DNA from: Lactococcus garvieae
GTDB taxonomy: Bacteria; Bacillota; Bacilli; Lactobacillales; Streptococcaceae
DNA: 33,543 nt
Direction: 5' to 3'
Assembly (NCBI RefSeq): GCF_016758115.1
Contig: NZ_WIVG01000024.1
Location: forward strand, 1 to 33,543
Below are positions 15,640 to 25,015 of the stretch, piece after piece. The notes below the pieces were generated by a model that saw nothing but the letters and a program-made list of their open reading frames with translations, was not told where the DNA came from and ran no database searches. Each line of letters starts with the position of its first letter. Positions within the stretch are counted from its first letter, which is position 1. A program made the translations under genes and the position numbers.

Positions 15640-17640
15640 TTAACAGCAACCTTTAGGACAATTGTCCTTCATTTCTTTATATGTTTTTACAACATTTTCT
15701 ACTGTAAAGCCGTATTCTGGCAAAATAACATTTGCAGGTGCTGAAGCGCCCCATTTGTCTACTGTTACAGTAGCTCTAGCTAAACCGATGTATTTGGCCC
15801 AGCCGAAGCTTGTACCTGCTTCGACAGCCAAGCGGCAGCATACATTTTTCGGAAGAATTTCTTCTTTGTACTCTGCAGATTGTTCATCAAAGATATTCAT
15901 TGAAGGCATCGACACGACACGGACACCTTTTCCAAGTTCTTTCTTCGCCTCAAGTGCAAGTGCTACTTCTGAACCTGTTGCAATGATAATTCCTTCAAGC
16001 TCACCTTCTTCTTTAGAGAGAATGTAGGCACCACGATTTAGGCCTTCTTCAGCCAGCTGTGCTGTTCCTTCAAGTACTGGTAAGTTTTGACGTGTCAAAA
16101 CAAGTGCAGTTGGGCGTTTTTTACTTGAAACTGCACGGCGCCATGCTGCAACAACTTCGTTGCCATCTGCAGGACGAATCGTGTCCAAGTTTGGCATAGC
16201 ACGCACTGAGGCCAACTGCTCAACGGGTTCATGTGTTGGCCCATCTTCACCAACAGCGATAGAATCATGCGTCCAAACGTATGTGACTGGCAATTCTTGC
16301 AAGGCAGCCATACGTACTGCTGGAAGCATATAGTTACTAAAGACGAAGAATGTACCGCCATAAACACGTGTACCCCCATGAAGGGCAATGCCGTTCATAA
16401 TGGCTCCCATGGCAAACTCACGAACACCAAACCAGATGTTACGACCTGCGTAGTTATCTGGCATGAAGTCTGTATCATTTTTCGCCATTGTATTGTTGGA
16501 GGCTGACAAGTCAGCTGAGCCCCCCCAAAGGTTAGGCATTTGTGCTGAAAGCTCTTGGATAGCTTCTTGTGATGTGACACGTGAGGCTTTGCTTGACCCC
16601 ACTTCGTGTTTGCTTAAATCAAGTTCCGGCGTCTCATTTTCAAATGCTTTGGCATATTGTTCCGCAAGTTCTGGATATTTTTCAGCATAAGCTTTAAAGG
16701 TATCGTTCCAGACTTGTTCCAGTGCTTCACCACGTGCATTGAGTGTTTGACGGAAACGTTCAGTGACTGCCTCAGGTACAGTGAATTCTGGGTAATCCCA
16801 GCCGTAAGCCTTCTTGGCAAATTCGATGCCTTCTGCTCCAAGCGGTGCACCGTGTACTGCTGAAGTTCCTTGTTTTTCAGCACCATAACCAATTATCGTT
16901 TTCACTTCAATAATTGTTGGTTTCCCTGTTTCTGCTTTTGCTTGCTCTACTGCTGCTGCGATTTCGGTCAAGTCATTGCCATCCTTAACCAAAATATGTT
17001 GCCAGCCATAGCTTTCAAAACGCATTTTAATGTCGTCAATAAATGATTTGTCCAAATCACCATCAAGCGAGATATTGTTTGAATCGTAGAAAAGAATAAG
17101 TTTTCCAAGTTTCAGTTTCCCAGCCAGTGAAGCTGCTTCTTGTGAGACCCCTTCCATAAGGTCACCATCCCCATTGAGGGCGTAAGTATAATGGTCCACG
17201 ATATCAAAACCAGGCTTGTTATAGGTTGCTGCCAAATGCGCTTCAGCCATCGCCATACCAACCGCATTAGCAATACCTTGTCCCAAAGGACCTGTGGTAG
17301 CTTCTACACCGTCTGTCCAGTCAACTTCTGGGTGACCAGGAGTTTTTGATTGCCACTGGCGGAAGTTTTTCAAATCATCCATGGATACTTTATAGCCTGC
17401 TAAGTGTAAAAGGCTGTAGAGCATTGCTGAACCGTGACCCGCGGAAAGAACAAAACGGTCACGGTTAGACCACTTACGTCCTGTTTGTGGGTTCACATTC
17501 AAGAATTTGCTCCAAAGTACATAAGCCATTGGCGCTGCCCCCATGGGTAAACCTGGATGTCCAGAATTTGCCCTTTGGATAGCATCCATTGACAATGTAC
17601 GGATTGAATTTACAGCCAACTGATCAGTGTAGTCGAACAT
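15640..17640 (-). CDS. tkt: Transketolase
   Basis: This 666-residue thiamine-diphosphate enzyme transfers two-carbon units between sugar phosphates in the pentose phosphate pathway. It shows the N-terminal [12 protein letters not shown] motif, the ThDP/Mg motif beginning [13 protein letters not shown], and the pyrimidine-domain motif [15 protein letters not shown] 17640 is chosen because GGAG lies 7 nt upstream; the in-frame ATG at 17652 overlaps that ribosome site. The last six residues are CPKGCC, an unusual Cys-rich tail. It lies directly downstream of the ascorbate-type PTS operon but has its own promoter with an overlapping cre-like site. Its link to the PTS would be the disposal of xylulose 5-phosphate. 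Confidence 0.95.
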   Translation of the reverse strand: MFDYTDQLAVNSIRTLSMDAIQRANSGHPGLPMGAAPMAYVLWSKFLNVNPQTGRKWSNRDRFVLSAGHGSAMLYSLLHLAGYKVSMDDLKNFRQWQSKTPGHPEVDWTDGVEATTGPLGQGIANAVGMAMAEAHLAATYNKPGFDIVDHYTYALNGDGDLMEGVSQEAASLAGKLKLGKLILFYDSNNISLDGDLDKSFIDDIKMRFESYGWQHILVKDGNDLTEIAAAVEQAKAETGKPTIIEVKTIIGYGAEKQGTSAVHGAPLGAEGIEFAKKAYGWDYPEFTVPEAVTERFRQTLNARGEALEQVWNDTFKAYAEKYPELAEQYAKAFENETPELDLSKHEVGSSKASRVTSQEAIQELSAQMPNLWGGSADLSASNNTMAKNDTDFMPDNYAGRNIWFGVREFAMGAIMNGIALHGGTRVYGGTFFVFSNYMLPAVRMAALQELPVTYVWTHDSIAVGEDGPTHEPVEQLASVRAMPNLDTIRPADGNEVVAAWRRAVSSKKRPTALVLTRQNLPVLEGTAQLAEEGLNRGAYILSKEEGELEGIIIATGSEVALALEAKKELGKGVRVVSMPSMNIFDEQSAEYKEEILPKNVCCRLAVEAGTSFGWAKYIGLARATVTVDKWGASAPANVILPEYGFTVENVVKTYKEMKDNCPKGCC

Positions 17641-17675
17641 ACTTATCTCCATTTAATCTTTTAGTCATACATCTT

Positions 17676-17702
17676 ATTATAACATAATTGAAAACGTTTT
17701 TT
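17676..17702 (-). promoter_or_regulatory. tkt promoter with overlapping cre-like site
   Basis: The minus strand reads TGT-TATAAT (17676-17684). The sequence TGAAAACGTTTTTT (17689-17702) matches the cre consensus TGWAANCGNTNWCA except at two bases and covers the spacer/-35 zone. This suggests CcpA control. Confidence 0.6.
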
Positions 17703-17716
17703 ATTTTCGCCTTATT

Positions 17717-17751
17717 AAAAAATCAGATTTCCCCAATGGAAACTGATTTTT
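17717..17751 (-). terminator. Terminator of the PTS operon
   Basis: AAAAATCAG-(A)-TTTCC pairs with GGAAA-CTGATTTTT (14 bp with a one-base bulge) around a CCAAT loop, and is followed by T on the minus strand. It lies 18 bp past the IIC stop. Confidence 0.8.
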
Positions 17752-17769
17752 GTGCGCATCTACAAGTGT

Positions 17770-19137
17770 TTAAGCTTTTGATTTATCACGGGCATTTAAA
17801 ACTGCACTAAGGATTAAAACAACAGCCAAGAAACCGAGAATGAGTGTAGCAATAGCTACAGTTCCCATCTCTCCAACACGGCCAATAATAATACCTGGAA
17901 TCAGATAGTCCGTATCGGCAAAGGTCGCTGATGCCCCAGCTCCAAAGGCGCCCAATGATGGAATGATGAACAGTGGAAGCCATGATAAGAGTAAGCCATT
18001 GGCAAATGATCCAATCACTGCGCCACGGCGCCCACCATAGGCATTACCAAAAATTGCGGCTGCTGCGCCGCAGAAGAAATGTCCAACAACACCTGGAATA
18101 ATAACTGTTGTTCCCATGACAAGCATAGCAGCCATTGACAAGCACCCTGTAATAAATGAAACAAAGAATCCAATCAATACAGCATTAGGTGCGTAAGGAA
18201 AGACGATAGGAACATCCAAAGCAGGCTTTGAGTTAGGAACTAACTTTTGCGCAATCCCTTGGAAGGCTGGAACTATTTCTGCCAAAATCATACGTACCCC
18301 TTGGAGGACTACAACGAAACCTGCTGCAAAAGTTCCTGCTTGAACTAATGAAAAGATTACAAAGTTTGTGCCACCAGAGAGCTCACCCTCAACATATGCT
18401 GGCCCTGCAGCAATTGCGAGAAGAATGTAAACTACGGCCATCAACAAGGAAATCGATACTGTTGAGTCACGTAAAAATCCAAGTGATTTAGGAATGTTAA
18501 GTTTTTCTGTTGATTTTTCAGGATCTGGATTACCCAGTGTTTTCCCTAACCAACCAGCAAGAGCATAACCAATATTTCCTGTATGCCCCATGGCAACATT
18601 GTCTGTTCCCGTAATTTTACGCATGAAAGGCTGACAGAGCGCTGGGGTAACAGTCAAGAGTGTTCCTTCAAAGATACCCCCAAGAAGGATTGTTTGCCAG
18701 CTTTGCCCCATTCCTGCTGAAACAAGAATAACCGCTGCCATACAGGAAACATAGAGCATAGCCTGACCTGTTAAGAAGATGTACTTAAATCTTGTAAAAC
18801 GCGCCAACAAGATATTGACAATCATTCCAACAAGCATGATCAAAGCTGTTGGTGTCCCATACTCAACCAGAGCTAGAGCAACGACACCCTCGTTTGTTGG
18901 GACAATCCCTTTAACATTAAAGGCATGTTGAAACATGTCCGCAAAGGGTGCAAGAGCACCAACTAAAATCCCAGCACCACCGACCAAAACTAAGAATCCA
19001 GCAAAAGTTTTAACAGAACCTTGAATAACAGCTGTAGCTGGTTTCTTTTGTAAAATAAGGCCGAGCATCGCGATTAGTCCAACAAGAAGTGCGGGAGTTG
19101 TCGCAACAGAGACAATAAAGTTTAAAACTCCATTCAT
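17770..19137 (-). CDS. ulaA: Ascorbate-type PTS permease, EIIC component
   Basis: This 455-residue polytopic membrane protein has about ten or more hydrophobic segments and matches the UlaA/SgaT family, in which EIIC moves L-ascorbate with phosphorylation by EIIB. Family-like stretches include GTPTALIMLVGMIVNILLA, MGHTGNIGYALAGW and the LIPGIIIGRVGEMGT region near the C terminus. AGGAG precedes the ATG. It follows the EIIB gene by 50 bp. No UlaD/E/F catabolic genes are in the window, so ascorbate as the true substrate is inference; a related carbohydrate acid or pentitol is possible. Confidence 0.9.
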   Translation of the reverse strand: MNGVLNFIVSVATTPALLVGLIAMLGLILQKKPATAVIQGSVKTFAGFLVLVGGAGILVGALAPFADMFQHAFNVKGIVPTNEGVVALALVEYGTPTALIMLVGMIVNILLARFTRFKYIFLTGQAMLYVSCMAAVILVSAGMGQSWQTILLGGIFEGTLLTVTPALCQPFMRKITGTDNVAMGHTGNIGYALAGWLGKTLGNPDPEKSTEKLNIPKSLGFLRDSTVSISLLMAVVYILLAIAAGPAYVEGELSGGTNFVIFSLVQAGTFAAGFVVVLQGVRMILAEIVPAFQGIAQKLVPNSKPALDVPIVFPYAPNAVLIGFFVSFITGCLSMAAMLVMGTTVIIPGVVGHFFCGAAAAIFGNAYGGRRGAVIGSFANGLLLSWLPLFIIPSLGAFGAGASATFADTDYLIPGIIIGRVGEMGTVAIATLILGFLAVVLILSAVLNARDKSKA

Positions 19138-19187
19138 TTTTTTGTTCTCCTAAATTTATTTTTTACTAATTTTTATTACAGGTCTTC

Positions 19188-19487
19188 TCAGCTATGAGAA
19201 ATTCCTCTTTCGTCCAAGACCTTAACCAAAGCTTCACGTGCTGCATCGCGATCAATAATTGAAGATAGGGGCACGATTTTTTCTTCCGGAATATTCGGTA
19301 ATGCTGTCATTAAAGTTGACTCTACAAAGAAATAATCAGCTGCATCAGGCGTTGCAGAGCCTACATCCATGTGATCGAGCTCAAATTCATTGGCATCTAA
19401 TCCCATCTCTTGTAAAAGTGCTTGGAGGTTCATTTGTACCATAAAGCTTGTTCCTAGTCCTGATTGACATACGCATGCGATTTTCAT
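19188..19487 (-). CDS. ulaB: Ascorbate-type PTS EIIB component
   Basis: This 99-residue cytoplasmic phosphocarrier belongs to the lactose/ascorbate EIIB fold. The phosphorylation site is Cys7 in the P-loop-like CQSGLGTS. It accepts phosphate from an EIIA and passes it to the sugar bound by EIIC. GGAG lies upstream of the ATG. It begins one base after the regulator stop, so the two are translationally coupled. Length is normal for the family. Confidence 0.9.
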   Translation of the reverse strand: MKIACVCQSGLGTSFMVQMNLQALLQEMGLDANEFELDHMDVGSATPDAADYFFVESTLMTALPNIPEEKIVPLSSIIDRDAAREALVKVLDERGISHS

Positions 19488-19488
19488 A

Positions 19489-21417
19489 TTATTCTCCTTC
19501 TTTCTCTGAAAAAATTTGTTCTAATTCTGCTACCGTTTCTGCCGTTAGCATTTTATTGAGTTCTTCTTTATTTGACAAAATTTGCGTCAAGGTCGATAAA
19601 GCCTTAAGGTGTGTTTCGTTATCAATGGCCGCAAGAACGATAAATATTTTTATTTCATGTTTGGGATCGTCTTGCAAATACACGGGTTTATCACATTTTA
19701 ACAGAGACATGCCCAGCTTATTGACGCCATCTTCTGGACGCGCATGTGGCAGCGCAATTCCCATCCCTAAGTCAATATAAGGTCCAAATTCATCTACACG
19801 ATTGATAATGGCTGAAATGTAAGACTCCTCGATTTCTCCTTGACGAAGCAAGGGCTGTGCAGCAAGCGTAATCGCGGATTTCCAGTCTAATTCTTCATCT
19901 GTAAAATGGATTTTTTCTTGAGTTAATAAATCTGAAAGCATTACCCCTAATGCCTCACTTTCTGTCTTTTTATTGTTTAACTTGCGGTCTATAATCCGCG
20001 TTAACTGTTTTTTAGTTGCATTACTTTTAATGTCAACATAAGGCTCAATAGCACGCAAGATAGCTTGAGCACTCGGTTTATAAAAACCTGGAAGATTAAA
20101 ATCTTGTGAAATTTGATTGTAAAGTCGTGTTTCTTCCTCAATATCTGGAAATGCAGACATGACATACAATTTCTTGTCTGTCATAACAGGTACTGTGGAA
20201 AAGATAATATCATAGGAATGCGCAGGAATATTGTCTAAGTCAGAGCTGGCTGTGCTGAGAAGAAAAGTCATATTAGGAAACATGTTTTCTAAACGTTTAC
20301 GCATGATTAAGCTTGAGCTCACTCCATTGACACATAAGACAATGGCACGGAGATTTTGCGCGTGCTTCTTCTTATAAATTTCTCCACCAAAGAGAATGAC
20401 AAAGTAAGCACGCTCATCTTCTGAAATTTTGCCACAGACTTCATGTAGAGGTGCTAAGGCAAGCGCCATTAATTCAAAGAGTGAAGCATACTCTGCTTTT
20501 ATTTTAGGCAAAAGTACATTGTCTATCTCATAATGATATTTCAAGCGAAAATATGCTGGTACAAGATGCGCACGTAAAGCTGCAAAGGTCTTTGTAAAGT
20601 CTTCGAACTCTACAGCTGCGAGTTTCATGACATTTTCCATGATTTCAAAACCGATACGATAGAGAAAATCAAAACCAGATTTGTCAAAATTTCCATCGCT
20701 CATACCAATGACAAGTGCTTCAACTTCTTGGATATTTTGTTTAAGACTTCCAAGACGCGCTTGAAGCAGAGCAAGAAAAATTAACATTGAAACATAACGA
20801 CTGTGTACAACTTCAACTTTCAGTTCCCTGATTAAACGATTTGTTTCTTGCCCCACCTCGTAAATAAAGAGCTTATTTTCTTGATTAAGATATTTTGATA
20901 AAACATAGTAATCTTTATCATCATGGAGCTCTTGTAGAAAGCGCCAAGCTATTTGTCGAAGTTCAAGTTCCTCACCTTTCAGATAAAAGCCTGACTTTCG
21001 AGAATATTCTAGACTAACCGTTCCCTTGTTTATTTGTTGTCGTAGCTTTTTAATGTCAGATAAAACTGTGTTGCGGCTTACATTGAGCAGACTCTGAAAG
21101 TTACTTGTGGACAGTGCGGAAAGTTTGGAGAAGACAAGCAGATAAATCAAACATTGTCTTTTAGACTCGCTTAAAGTAAGAGCATATTCGTCTATATTAA
21201 ATCGGACAGCTTCAAAATTTTCCAACCGCTCTGGAAGTGCCAAGACATCGTCTCTAAATTCCAATGGTCTTTGTTTTTGATCTTGCAACGCACGATTCAA
21301 CTCACTAAGTTGCCTGTGAAATTCCTGACTCTTAAGACCTGTAAGTTCAAGAATTTTTTCCAGTTTCCAAAAACGTCTTTCTGAAAACAATAGGATATCT
21401 AAGTTATAACTAAGCAT
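19489..21417 (-). CDS. PRD-type transcriptional regulator with C-terminal PTS EIIA domain
   Basis: This 642-residue regulator is of the BglG/MtlR-like class. The order is: N-terminal helix-turn-helix regions (second one around 108-130, NVSRNTVLSDIKKL), two PTS regulation domains in the middle, an EIIB-like domain with Cys in VLCVNGVSSS (about 390), and a mannitol/fructose-class EIIA domain (about 500-640) with phosphohistidine His558 in IALPHARPEDG. Its state should depend on PTS phosphorylation. No separate EIIA gene is present in the operon, so this domain may also serve the transporter (inference). GAGG lies 7 nt before the ATG. It heads the operon and probably controls it. Confidence 0.88.
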   Translation of the reverse strand: MLSYNLDILLFSERRFWKLEKILELTGLKSQEFHRQLSELNRALQDQKQRPLEFRDDVLALPERLENFEAVRFNIDEYALTLSESKRQCLIYLLVFSKLSALSTSNFQSLLNVSRNTVLSDIKKLRQQINKGTVSLEYSRKSGFYLKGEELELRQIAWRFLQELHDDKDYYVLSKYLNQENKLFIYEVGQETNRLIRELKVEVVHSRYVSMLIFLALLQARLGSLKQNIQEVEALVIGMSDGNFDKSGFDFLYRIGFEIMENVMKLAAVEFEDFTKTFAALRAHLVPAYFRLKYHYEIDNVLLPKIKAEYASLFELMALALAPLHEVCGKISEDERAYFVILFGGEIYKKKHAQNLRAIVLCVNGVSSSLIMRKRLENMFPNMTFLLSTASSDLDNIPAHSYDIIFSTVPVMTDKKLYVMSAFPDIEEETRLYNQISQDFNLPGFYKPSAQAILRAIEPYVDIKSNATKKQLTRIIDRKLNNKKTESEALGVMLSDLLTQEKIHFTDEELDWKSAITLAAQPLLRQGEIEESYISAIINRVDEFGPYIDLGMGIALPHARPEDGVNKLGMSLLKCDKPVYLQDDPKHEIKIFIVLAAIDNETHLKALSTLTQILSNKEELNKMLTAETVAELEQIFSEKEGE

Positions 21418-21436
21418 CTTTTTTCCTCACATCTAA

Positions 21437-21498
21437 ATTATAACGCACTTTAAGTGCATAAAATGACAACTTCAGCACAAAATAAGAAAACGTTTTCT
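21437..21498 (-). promoter_or_regulatory. PTS operon control region: cre site, palindrome, -10
   Basis: A minus-strand TATAAT lies at 21437-21442. The sequence GCACTT-T-AAGTGC at 21445-21457, a perfect 6-bp inverted repeat just upstream, is an operator candidate. A minus-strand TTGTCA at 21464-21469 is 21 bp from the -10, too far for a normal -35, which suggests activator dependence. AGAAAACGTTTTCT (21485-21498) is a symmetric cre-like site. Confidence 0.55.
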
Positions 21499-21544
21499 TT
21501 ATAGATTGGACTCTTCTATAAAAAATGACGTTTTCCTCTATGTT

Positions 21545-21573
21545 AAAAATCGCTTCGATAAAAAGCGATTTTT
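21545..21573 (-). terminator. Terminator of the dnaI-nitroreductase-pentapeptide unit
   Basis: AAAAATCGCTT pairs with AAGCGATTTTT (11 bp, 7-nt loop), with the T run on the minus strand, about 35 bp past the pentapeptide gene stop. Confidence 0.8.
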
Positions 21574-21606
21574 ATTATGAAATAAAAAGTTTCGAAAAGC
21601 TAAAGC

Positions 21607-22227
21607 TTAAACAATGTCAATGCCATGCAAAGCTGCAAAAAATGGGACTTGACTCAGATTGACTTTAATATTTTTGGCCAGTTCTGGACTGACATCCAGC
21701 CTTTCAAATTGATTAGTTGAAAAGTCAATACCCGCTAAGGAAGTCTCCCAAAAATTGGCCTTCTCTAAATCATTATCCTCAAACCTTACGTGCTTAAATT
21801 GACTTGCAATAAAAAGACTTTCTTTTAACGTATTGCCAGAAAAACGCACATTTTTCAAACAGGCACTTGAAAAATTCGCATAGTTAAGTAAACTGTTCTG
21901 AAATTGAACATCTTTCAAAAAAGACTGGGCGAACTCTGTTCCAAGGAGTTTACAATCCTTAAAAACGCAGCGGTAAAAACCAAATTTGGAAAACTTAAGG
22001 TTTGAAAAGTCACATTTTTCAAATACACAGTCTGTAAATTCTAAATCCGCTTCCACAGACAATTTAAAGCTTACATTTTGCAAATGACAGCTGCTAAATA
22101 ATTGTCTATCAGCTATATCTATTTCTTGGTTTTTTAAGTGCACTTGATAAGCTTCATTATCTTCTAAATCTTTAAAATCTACAACTTCAAGTTCAGTTGG
22201 TAGTTTTGGAAGCAAGATTCCTTTCAT
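21607..22227 (-). CDS. Pentapeptide-repeat protein
   Basis: This 206-residue protein contains about 20 consecutive degenerate five-residue repeats from about residue 35 to 180 (units such as FTDCV, FEKCD, FSNLK, FYRCV, ANFSS, ANFWE), which predict a right-handed quadrilateral beta-helix. Some relatives (Qnr, MfpA) mimic DNA and bind gyrase, but most have no known role, and nothing here proves gyrase binding. ATG 22227 is chosen for GGAGAAGGG upstream; its ATGA overlaps the nitroreductase stop, so the two are translationally coupled. An in-frame ATG at 22284 has no support. It has no signal peptide and is cytoplasmic. Confidence 0.85.
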   Translation of the reverse strand: MKGILLPKLPTELEVVDFKDLEDNEAYQVHLKNQEIDIADRQLFSSCHLQNVSFKLSVEADLEFTDCVFEKCDFSNLKFSKFGFYRCVFKDCKLLGTEFAQSFLKDVQFQNSLLNYANFSSACLKNVRFSGNTLKESLFIASQFKHVRFEDNDLEKANFWETSLAGIDFSTNQFERLDVSPELAKNIKVNLSQVPFFAALHGIDIV

Positions 22228-22940
22228 AAAAGTCCCTTCTCCGTAAGATTTTCCCTTGTTGAAGGATTTTCTGGTTTTCCCCATTGGTCAACCATTCGGC
22301 TAGACCAAGTTGAGTTTAAGCGTCGTGCTCCAGCATAATCATCTTGAATCTTATCATATTGGCGAAGGACTTCTTCATCTTGCTGAATATATTTTTCTGG
22401 GAATACAAGCGCATCGTAAGGCAAGCGCGGCTTGATTGCATTTACACGTGCTGGCTTACCCAAAGCAATAGCAAAAATAGGATAGGTATAGTCTGGGAGA
22501 TTCAAAAGTTGAGAAATCTCTTTGGATTGTTCTCGAATCAGACCAACCATGACACCACCATAGCCAAGAGATTGTGCAGCAAGTAAAGTATTTTGTCCCG
22601 CTACGGCAGCATCAACTGACGTGATAAGAAGAGATTCTACACCTTCTGGTTGGAACTCTCCGCCATTCATTTCTACAGCTGTTTTTGCACGATTAAGATC
22701 CCCTACAAAAACCAAAAAAGCGGCACAGTTCTTAATTACTTTTTGCGGTTGCTGCGCGAAGATAGCTTCTTTTTGCTCTCGAGATTGCACAACAACAATA
22801 GAGTAAGACTGAAAATTTTTCCAGTTTGATGCTGCACGTCCTGCATCTATAATTGTTTTTAGTACTTGTTCAGGAATTTTTTCTTCTGTAAAATTACGGA
22901 CAGAACTGTGTTGCATCATCAGATTAATTGTTTCATTCAT
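22224..22940 (-). CDS. NfrA-like NAD(P)H nitroreductase / flavin reductase
   Basis: This 238-residue FMN-dependent oxidoreductase is of the nitroreductase superfamily, NfrA/FRP subgroup. It shows the N-terminal SSVRNFTEEKIPE motif, FMN-contacting RAASNWKNFQSYSIVVV, and LAAQSLGYGGVMVGLIR, followed by GKPARVNAIKPRLP. It likely reduces free flavin, quinones or nitroaromatics with NADPH; the physiological substrate is not evident. The ATG has AGGAG 12 nt upstream and overlaps the dnaI stop by 8 nt. It overlaps the pentapeptide gene by 4 nt at its own end, so three genes are tightly coupled. Confidence 0.88.
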   Translation of the reverse strand: MNETINLMMQHSSVRNFTEEKIPEQVLKTIIDAGRAASNWKNFQSYSIVVVQSREQKEAIFAQQPQKVIKNCAAFLVFVGDLNRAKTAVEMNGGEFQPEGVESLLITSVDAAVAGQNTLLAAQSLGYGGVMVGLIREQSKEISQLLNLPDYTYPIFAIALGKPARVNAIKPRLPYDALVFPEKYIQQDEEVLRQYDKIQDDYAGARRLNSTWSSRMVDQWGKPENPSTRENLTEKGLL

Positions 22941-23817
22941 GACGTCGATTTGCTCCTTCTAAACGAACTTCATTTGCCAAATATTTTACACGTTCCATCA
23001 CACGTTTGGCCGGCCATATCTCATCTGCTTTTTTTGTTTCAGCCAAATGTAGCTCAAGTTCTGTCATATTTAAGTTTGATGTGAAAAATGTTGGTAAGTT
23101 TTCTTGCATTCGGTGCTGTAATATAACCTGTAAGATACTGTCACGCACCCAAGCATTATTCAGTTCAGCTCCGATGTCATCCAAGACCAAGACTTCTACT
23201 TTTTTGATTTCATTCACCCAGTACTTGGCATTATCAAAGTCTAGGTCAGAAATAAAGGTCGGATAATGCAGCAGAGTAGTTGAAATACCTTTTTTGGCTA
23301 ACTCATTCGCCATGGCAGCCATGAGGTAAGATTTTCCAACACCAAAATCTCCATAAATGTAGAGGCCCTTTTCTTTTGGATAATTGTCGATGAAGTTTTC
23401 TACCTTGCGGAAAAGATCAAACTGATTTTGATTGTCGGTCAATACATCCGCATAAAAATCAATCTGCTTCATCTCTCTAGGCAAGCCGATAATCTGAACA
23501 CGGCGGAGTTGATTGCTTGCTTCTTGACGACGGGCAAGCTCTGCTGTCGTCTGATAAGAAACATCTGCATAACCGTGATTCATAATCAAGACAGGTTCAT
23601 AGCCACCGGCCGCCATCTTCTCATGTTTTTCGAATTTTTTTCGCTCTTTGACAAATTCATAAAACTTAGAATAGCTACGCTGTACTTCATCTTCAGTCAT
23701 TTGATTTTCTGAAATAAAAGCTTGAACCTGCTCATTTTTCATGACTTCAGACACAAGTTTATCGAAATTCCCACGTACATCTGGGCGCTTACTCAAAAGT
23801 TCTCCGATTGATTCCAT
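22933..23817 (-). CDS. dnaI: Primosomal protein DnaI, helicase loader ATPase
   Basis: This 294-residue AAA+ protein loads the replicative helicase. The N-terminal helicase-binding domain is at about 1-125. Walker A is GDFGVGKSYL, Walker B is VLVLDDIGAE, and sensor-region FFTSNLNMTELE precedes a conserved Arg-containing end. The track-style GTG two codons upstream is rejected: GGAG lies 8 nt before ATG 23817 but only 2 nt before the GTG. The gene follows dnaB by 2 nt, a classic dnaB-dnaI pair. It acts in the cytoplasm at oriC and in restart. Confidence 0.95.
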   Translation of the reverse strand: MESIGELLSKRPDVRGNFDKLVSEVMKNEQVQAFISENQMTEDEVQRSYSKFYEFVKERKKFEKHEKMAAGGYEPVLIMNHGYADVSYQTTAELARRQEASNQLRRVQIIGLPREMKQIDFYADVLTDNQNQFDLFRKVENFIDNYPKEKGLYIYGDFGVGKSYLMAAMANELAKKGISTTLLHYPTFISDLDFDNAKYWVNEIKKVEVLVLDDIGAELNNAWVRDSILQVILQHRMQENLPTFFTSNLNMTELELHLAETKKADEIWPAKRVMERVKYLANEVRLEGANRRHE

Positions 23818-23819
23818 GT

Positions 23820-24983
23820 TCACTTCTCCTCTCTGTCCTTGCGACGTGAAGCCTTATATTGCTCAAATTTTGCAATATCTTCCGCACTGGTCGTATTTAC
23901 ATAGCTGGCGTTCGACCATTCCGGTGCTTTTTTCACCAATTTTCCCTGATTTTTATGACTTTTATTGTTCTTTTGTCTTTCATCGGCCTTTTGCTGATGC
24001 TCCAAGATACGTTTTACCGCCGCTTCAGCATTATAAACTTTATGACGCAGCCAGTCATTGGCCAGCGTGTTCACAAAACTTGAGTTGAGGCTTGATTTTC
24101 CCTGCTGAATGAGCACATAATGAATCAAAATATTTTGAACTTGATCTGCTATGTTTTGCTTGGTCAAACGATTAAGAATTTTCATTTCTTCCTGTGAGGC
24201 AAAGCCACCCGTTTGCTGTTTCAGCTTACTTAAGAAATCAGCAGGAGTTACTTCTTTACTGATAACAATCAAGTCTTGAAAGCCTTTAGGAAATTCAGAC
24301 AAGGACGGCACGGGCTCAGACTTTCCAGCCAGCATGCTCGCAAGGTGAGCTATGTTCAAAGTCTTATCTGCATTGGCTGTTTGTTCTGCGGCTTTAAACA
24401 GTTCATACCAATTTAGGTCAAATTTTTCAGCTAGACTGTAGAGCGATAAAATATCTTGATTTTCATTAGAAAAAGTCAAATGCTGACTTTCCATAATGCT
24501 CTTAAAGGAAGTGAGATCAAATTTTTCTGGTTGAGCAAGCTTACTGCTTCTTTCAAACTTGACAGAATAAACTTCATGGAATTTCTTAGTAATTTCCAAC
24601 GCATTAGGTTCATTTTTCTGAGCAAGCGCTTGAACTTTATTTTCACCAATTCGCGAAATTAATAACTGCCTATAGAAATCGTCTGCCAAAAATTCCTCAA
24701 AACTCAAAGGACTTTTAAGCTCTAAAAAATAGCCAGGTTGTTGGTCAAAAACCCGAACCAGTCCAATCCCTGAAAGCTTGTCTAGCGCGTCAATGAAGGG
24801 ATTGAGACCAAAATCAAGGTACTCCAAAAAATGAGAAATCTTGCCCGTCGAAAAAACGCGCAAGAGTTGATAAAGTCCAAATGCATCTCGACCAATGATT
24901 GGTAAATAAAGCAGCGAAAAAGTATCGGCATCAAAGCTGATTTTTCCTCGATTTAGAATAGAAAATGAATCACCTGGTCTCAT
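23820..24983 (-). CDS. dnaB: Replication initiation / membrane attachment protein DnaB
   Basis: This 387-residue protein is a DnaB/DnaD-superfamily helicase co-loader (the Bacillus-nomenclature DnaB, not the helicase). The N-terminal winged-helix domain is at about 1-110. The C-terminal DnaD-like domain around 290-330 ends near VNTLANDWLRHKVYNAEAAVK, with a basic Lys/Arg-rich tail. It brings DnaI and helicase to the origin. AAGGA lies upstream of the ATG. It is preceded by nrdR, an arrangement conserved in lactococci and streptococci. Confidence 0.92.
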   Translation of the reverse strand: MRPGDSFSILNRGKISFDADTFSLLYLPIIGRDAFGLYQLLRVFSTGKISHFLEYLDFGLNPFIDALDKLSGIGLVRVFDQQPGYFLELKSPLSFEEFLADDFYRQLLISRIGENKVQALAQKNEPNALEITKKFHEVYSVKFERSSKLAQPEKFDLTSFKSIMESQHLTFSNENQDILSLYSLAEKFDLNWYELFKAAEQTANADKTLNIAHLASMLAGKSEPVPSLSEFPKGFQDLIVISKEVTPADFLSKLKQQTGGFASQEEMKILNRLTKQNIADQVQNILIHYVLIQQGKSSLNSSFVNTLANDWLRHKVYNAEAAVKRILEHQQKADERQKNNKSHKNQGKLVKKAPEWSNASYVNTTSAEDIAKFEQYKASRRKDREEK

Positions 24984-25015
24984 AGTTCATCCTTTTATTT
25001 CTCTTTTTACAACCG

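Noticed and set aside
16231-16863. Several ORFs antisense to tkt
   Set aside because: They are shadows of a highly conserved coding sequence.
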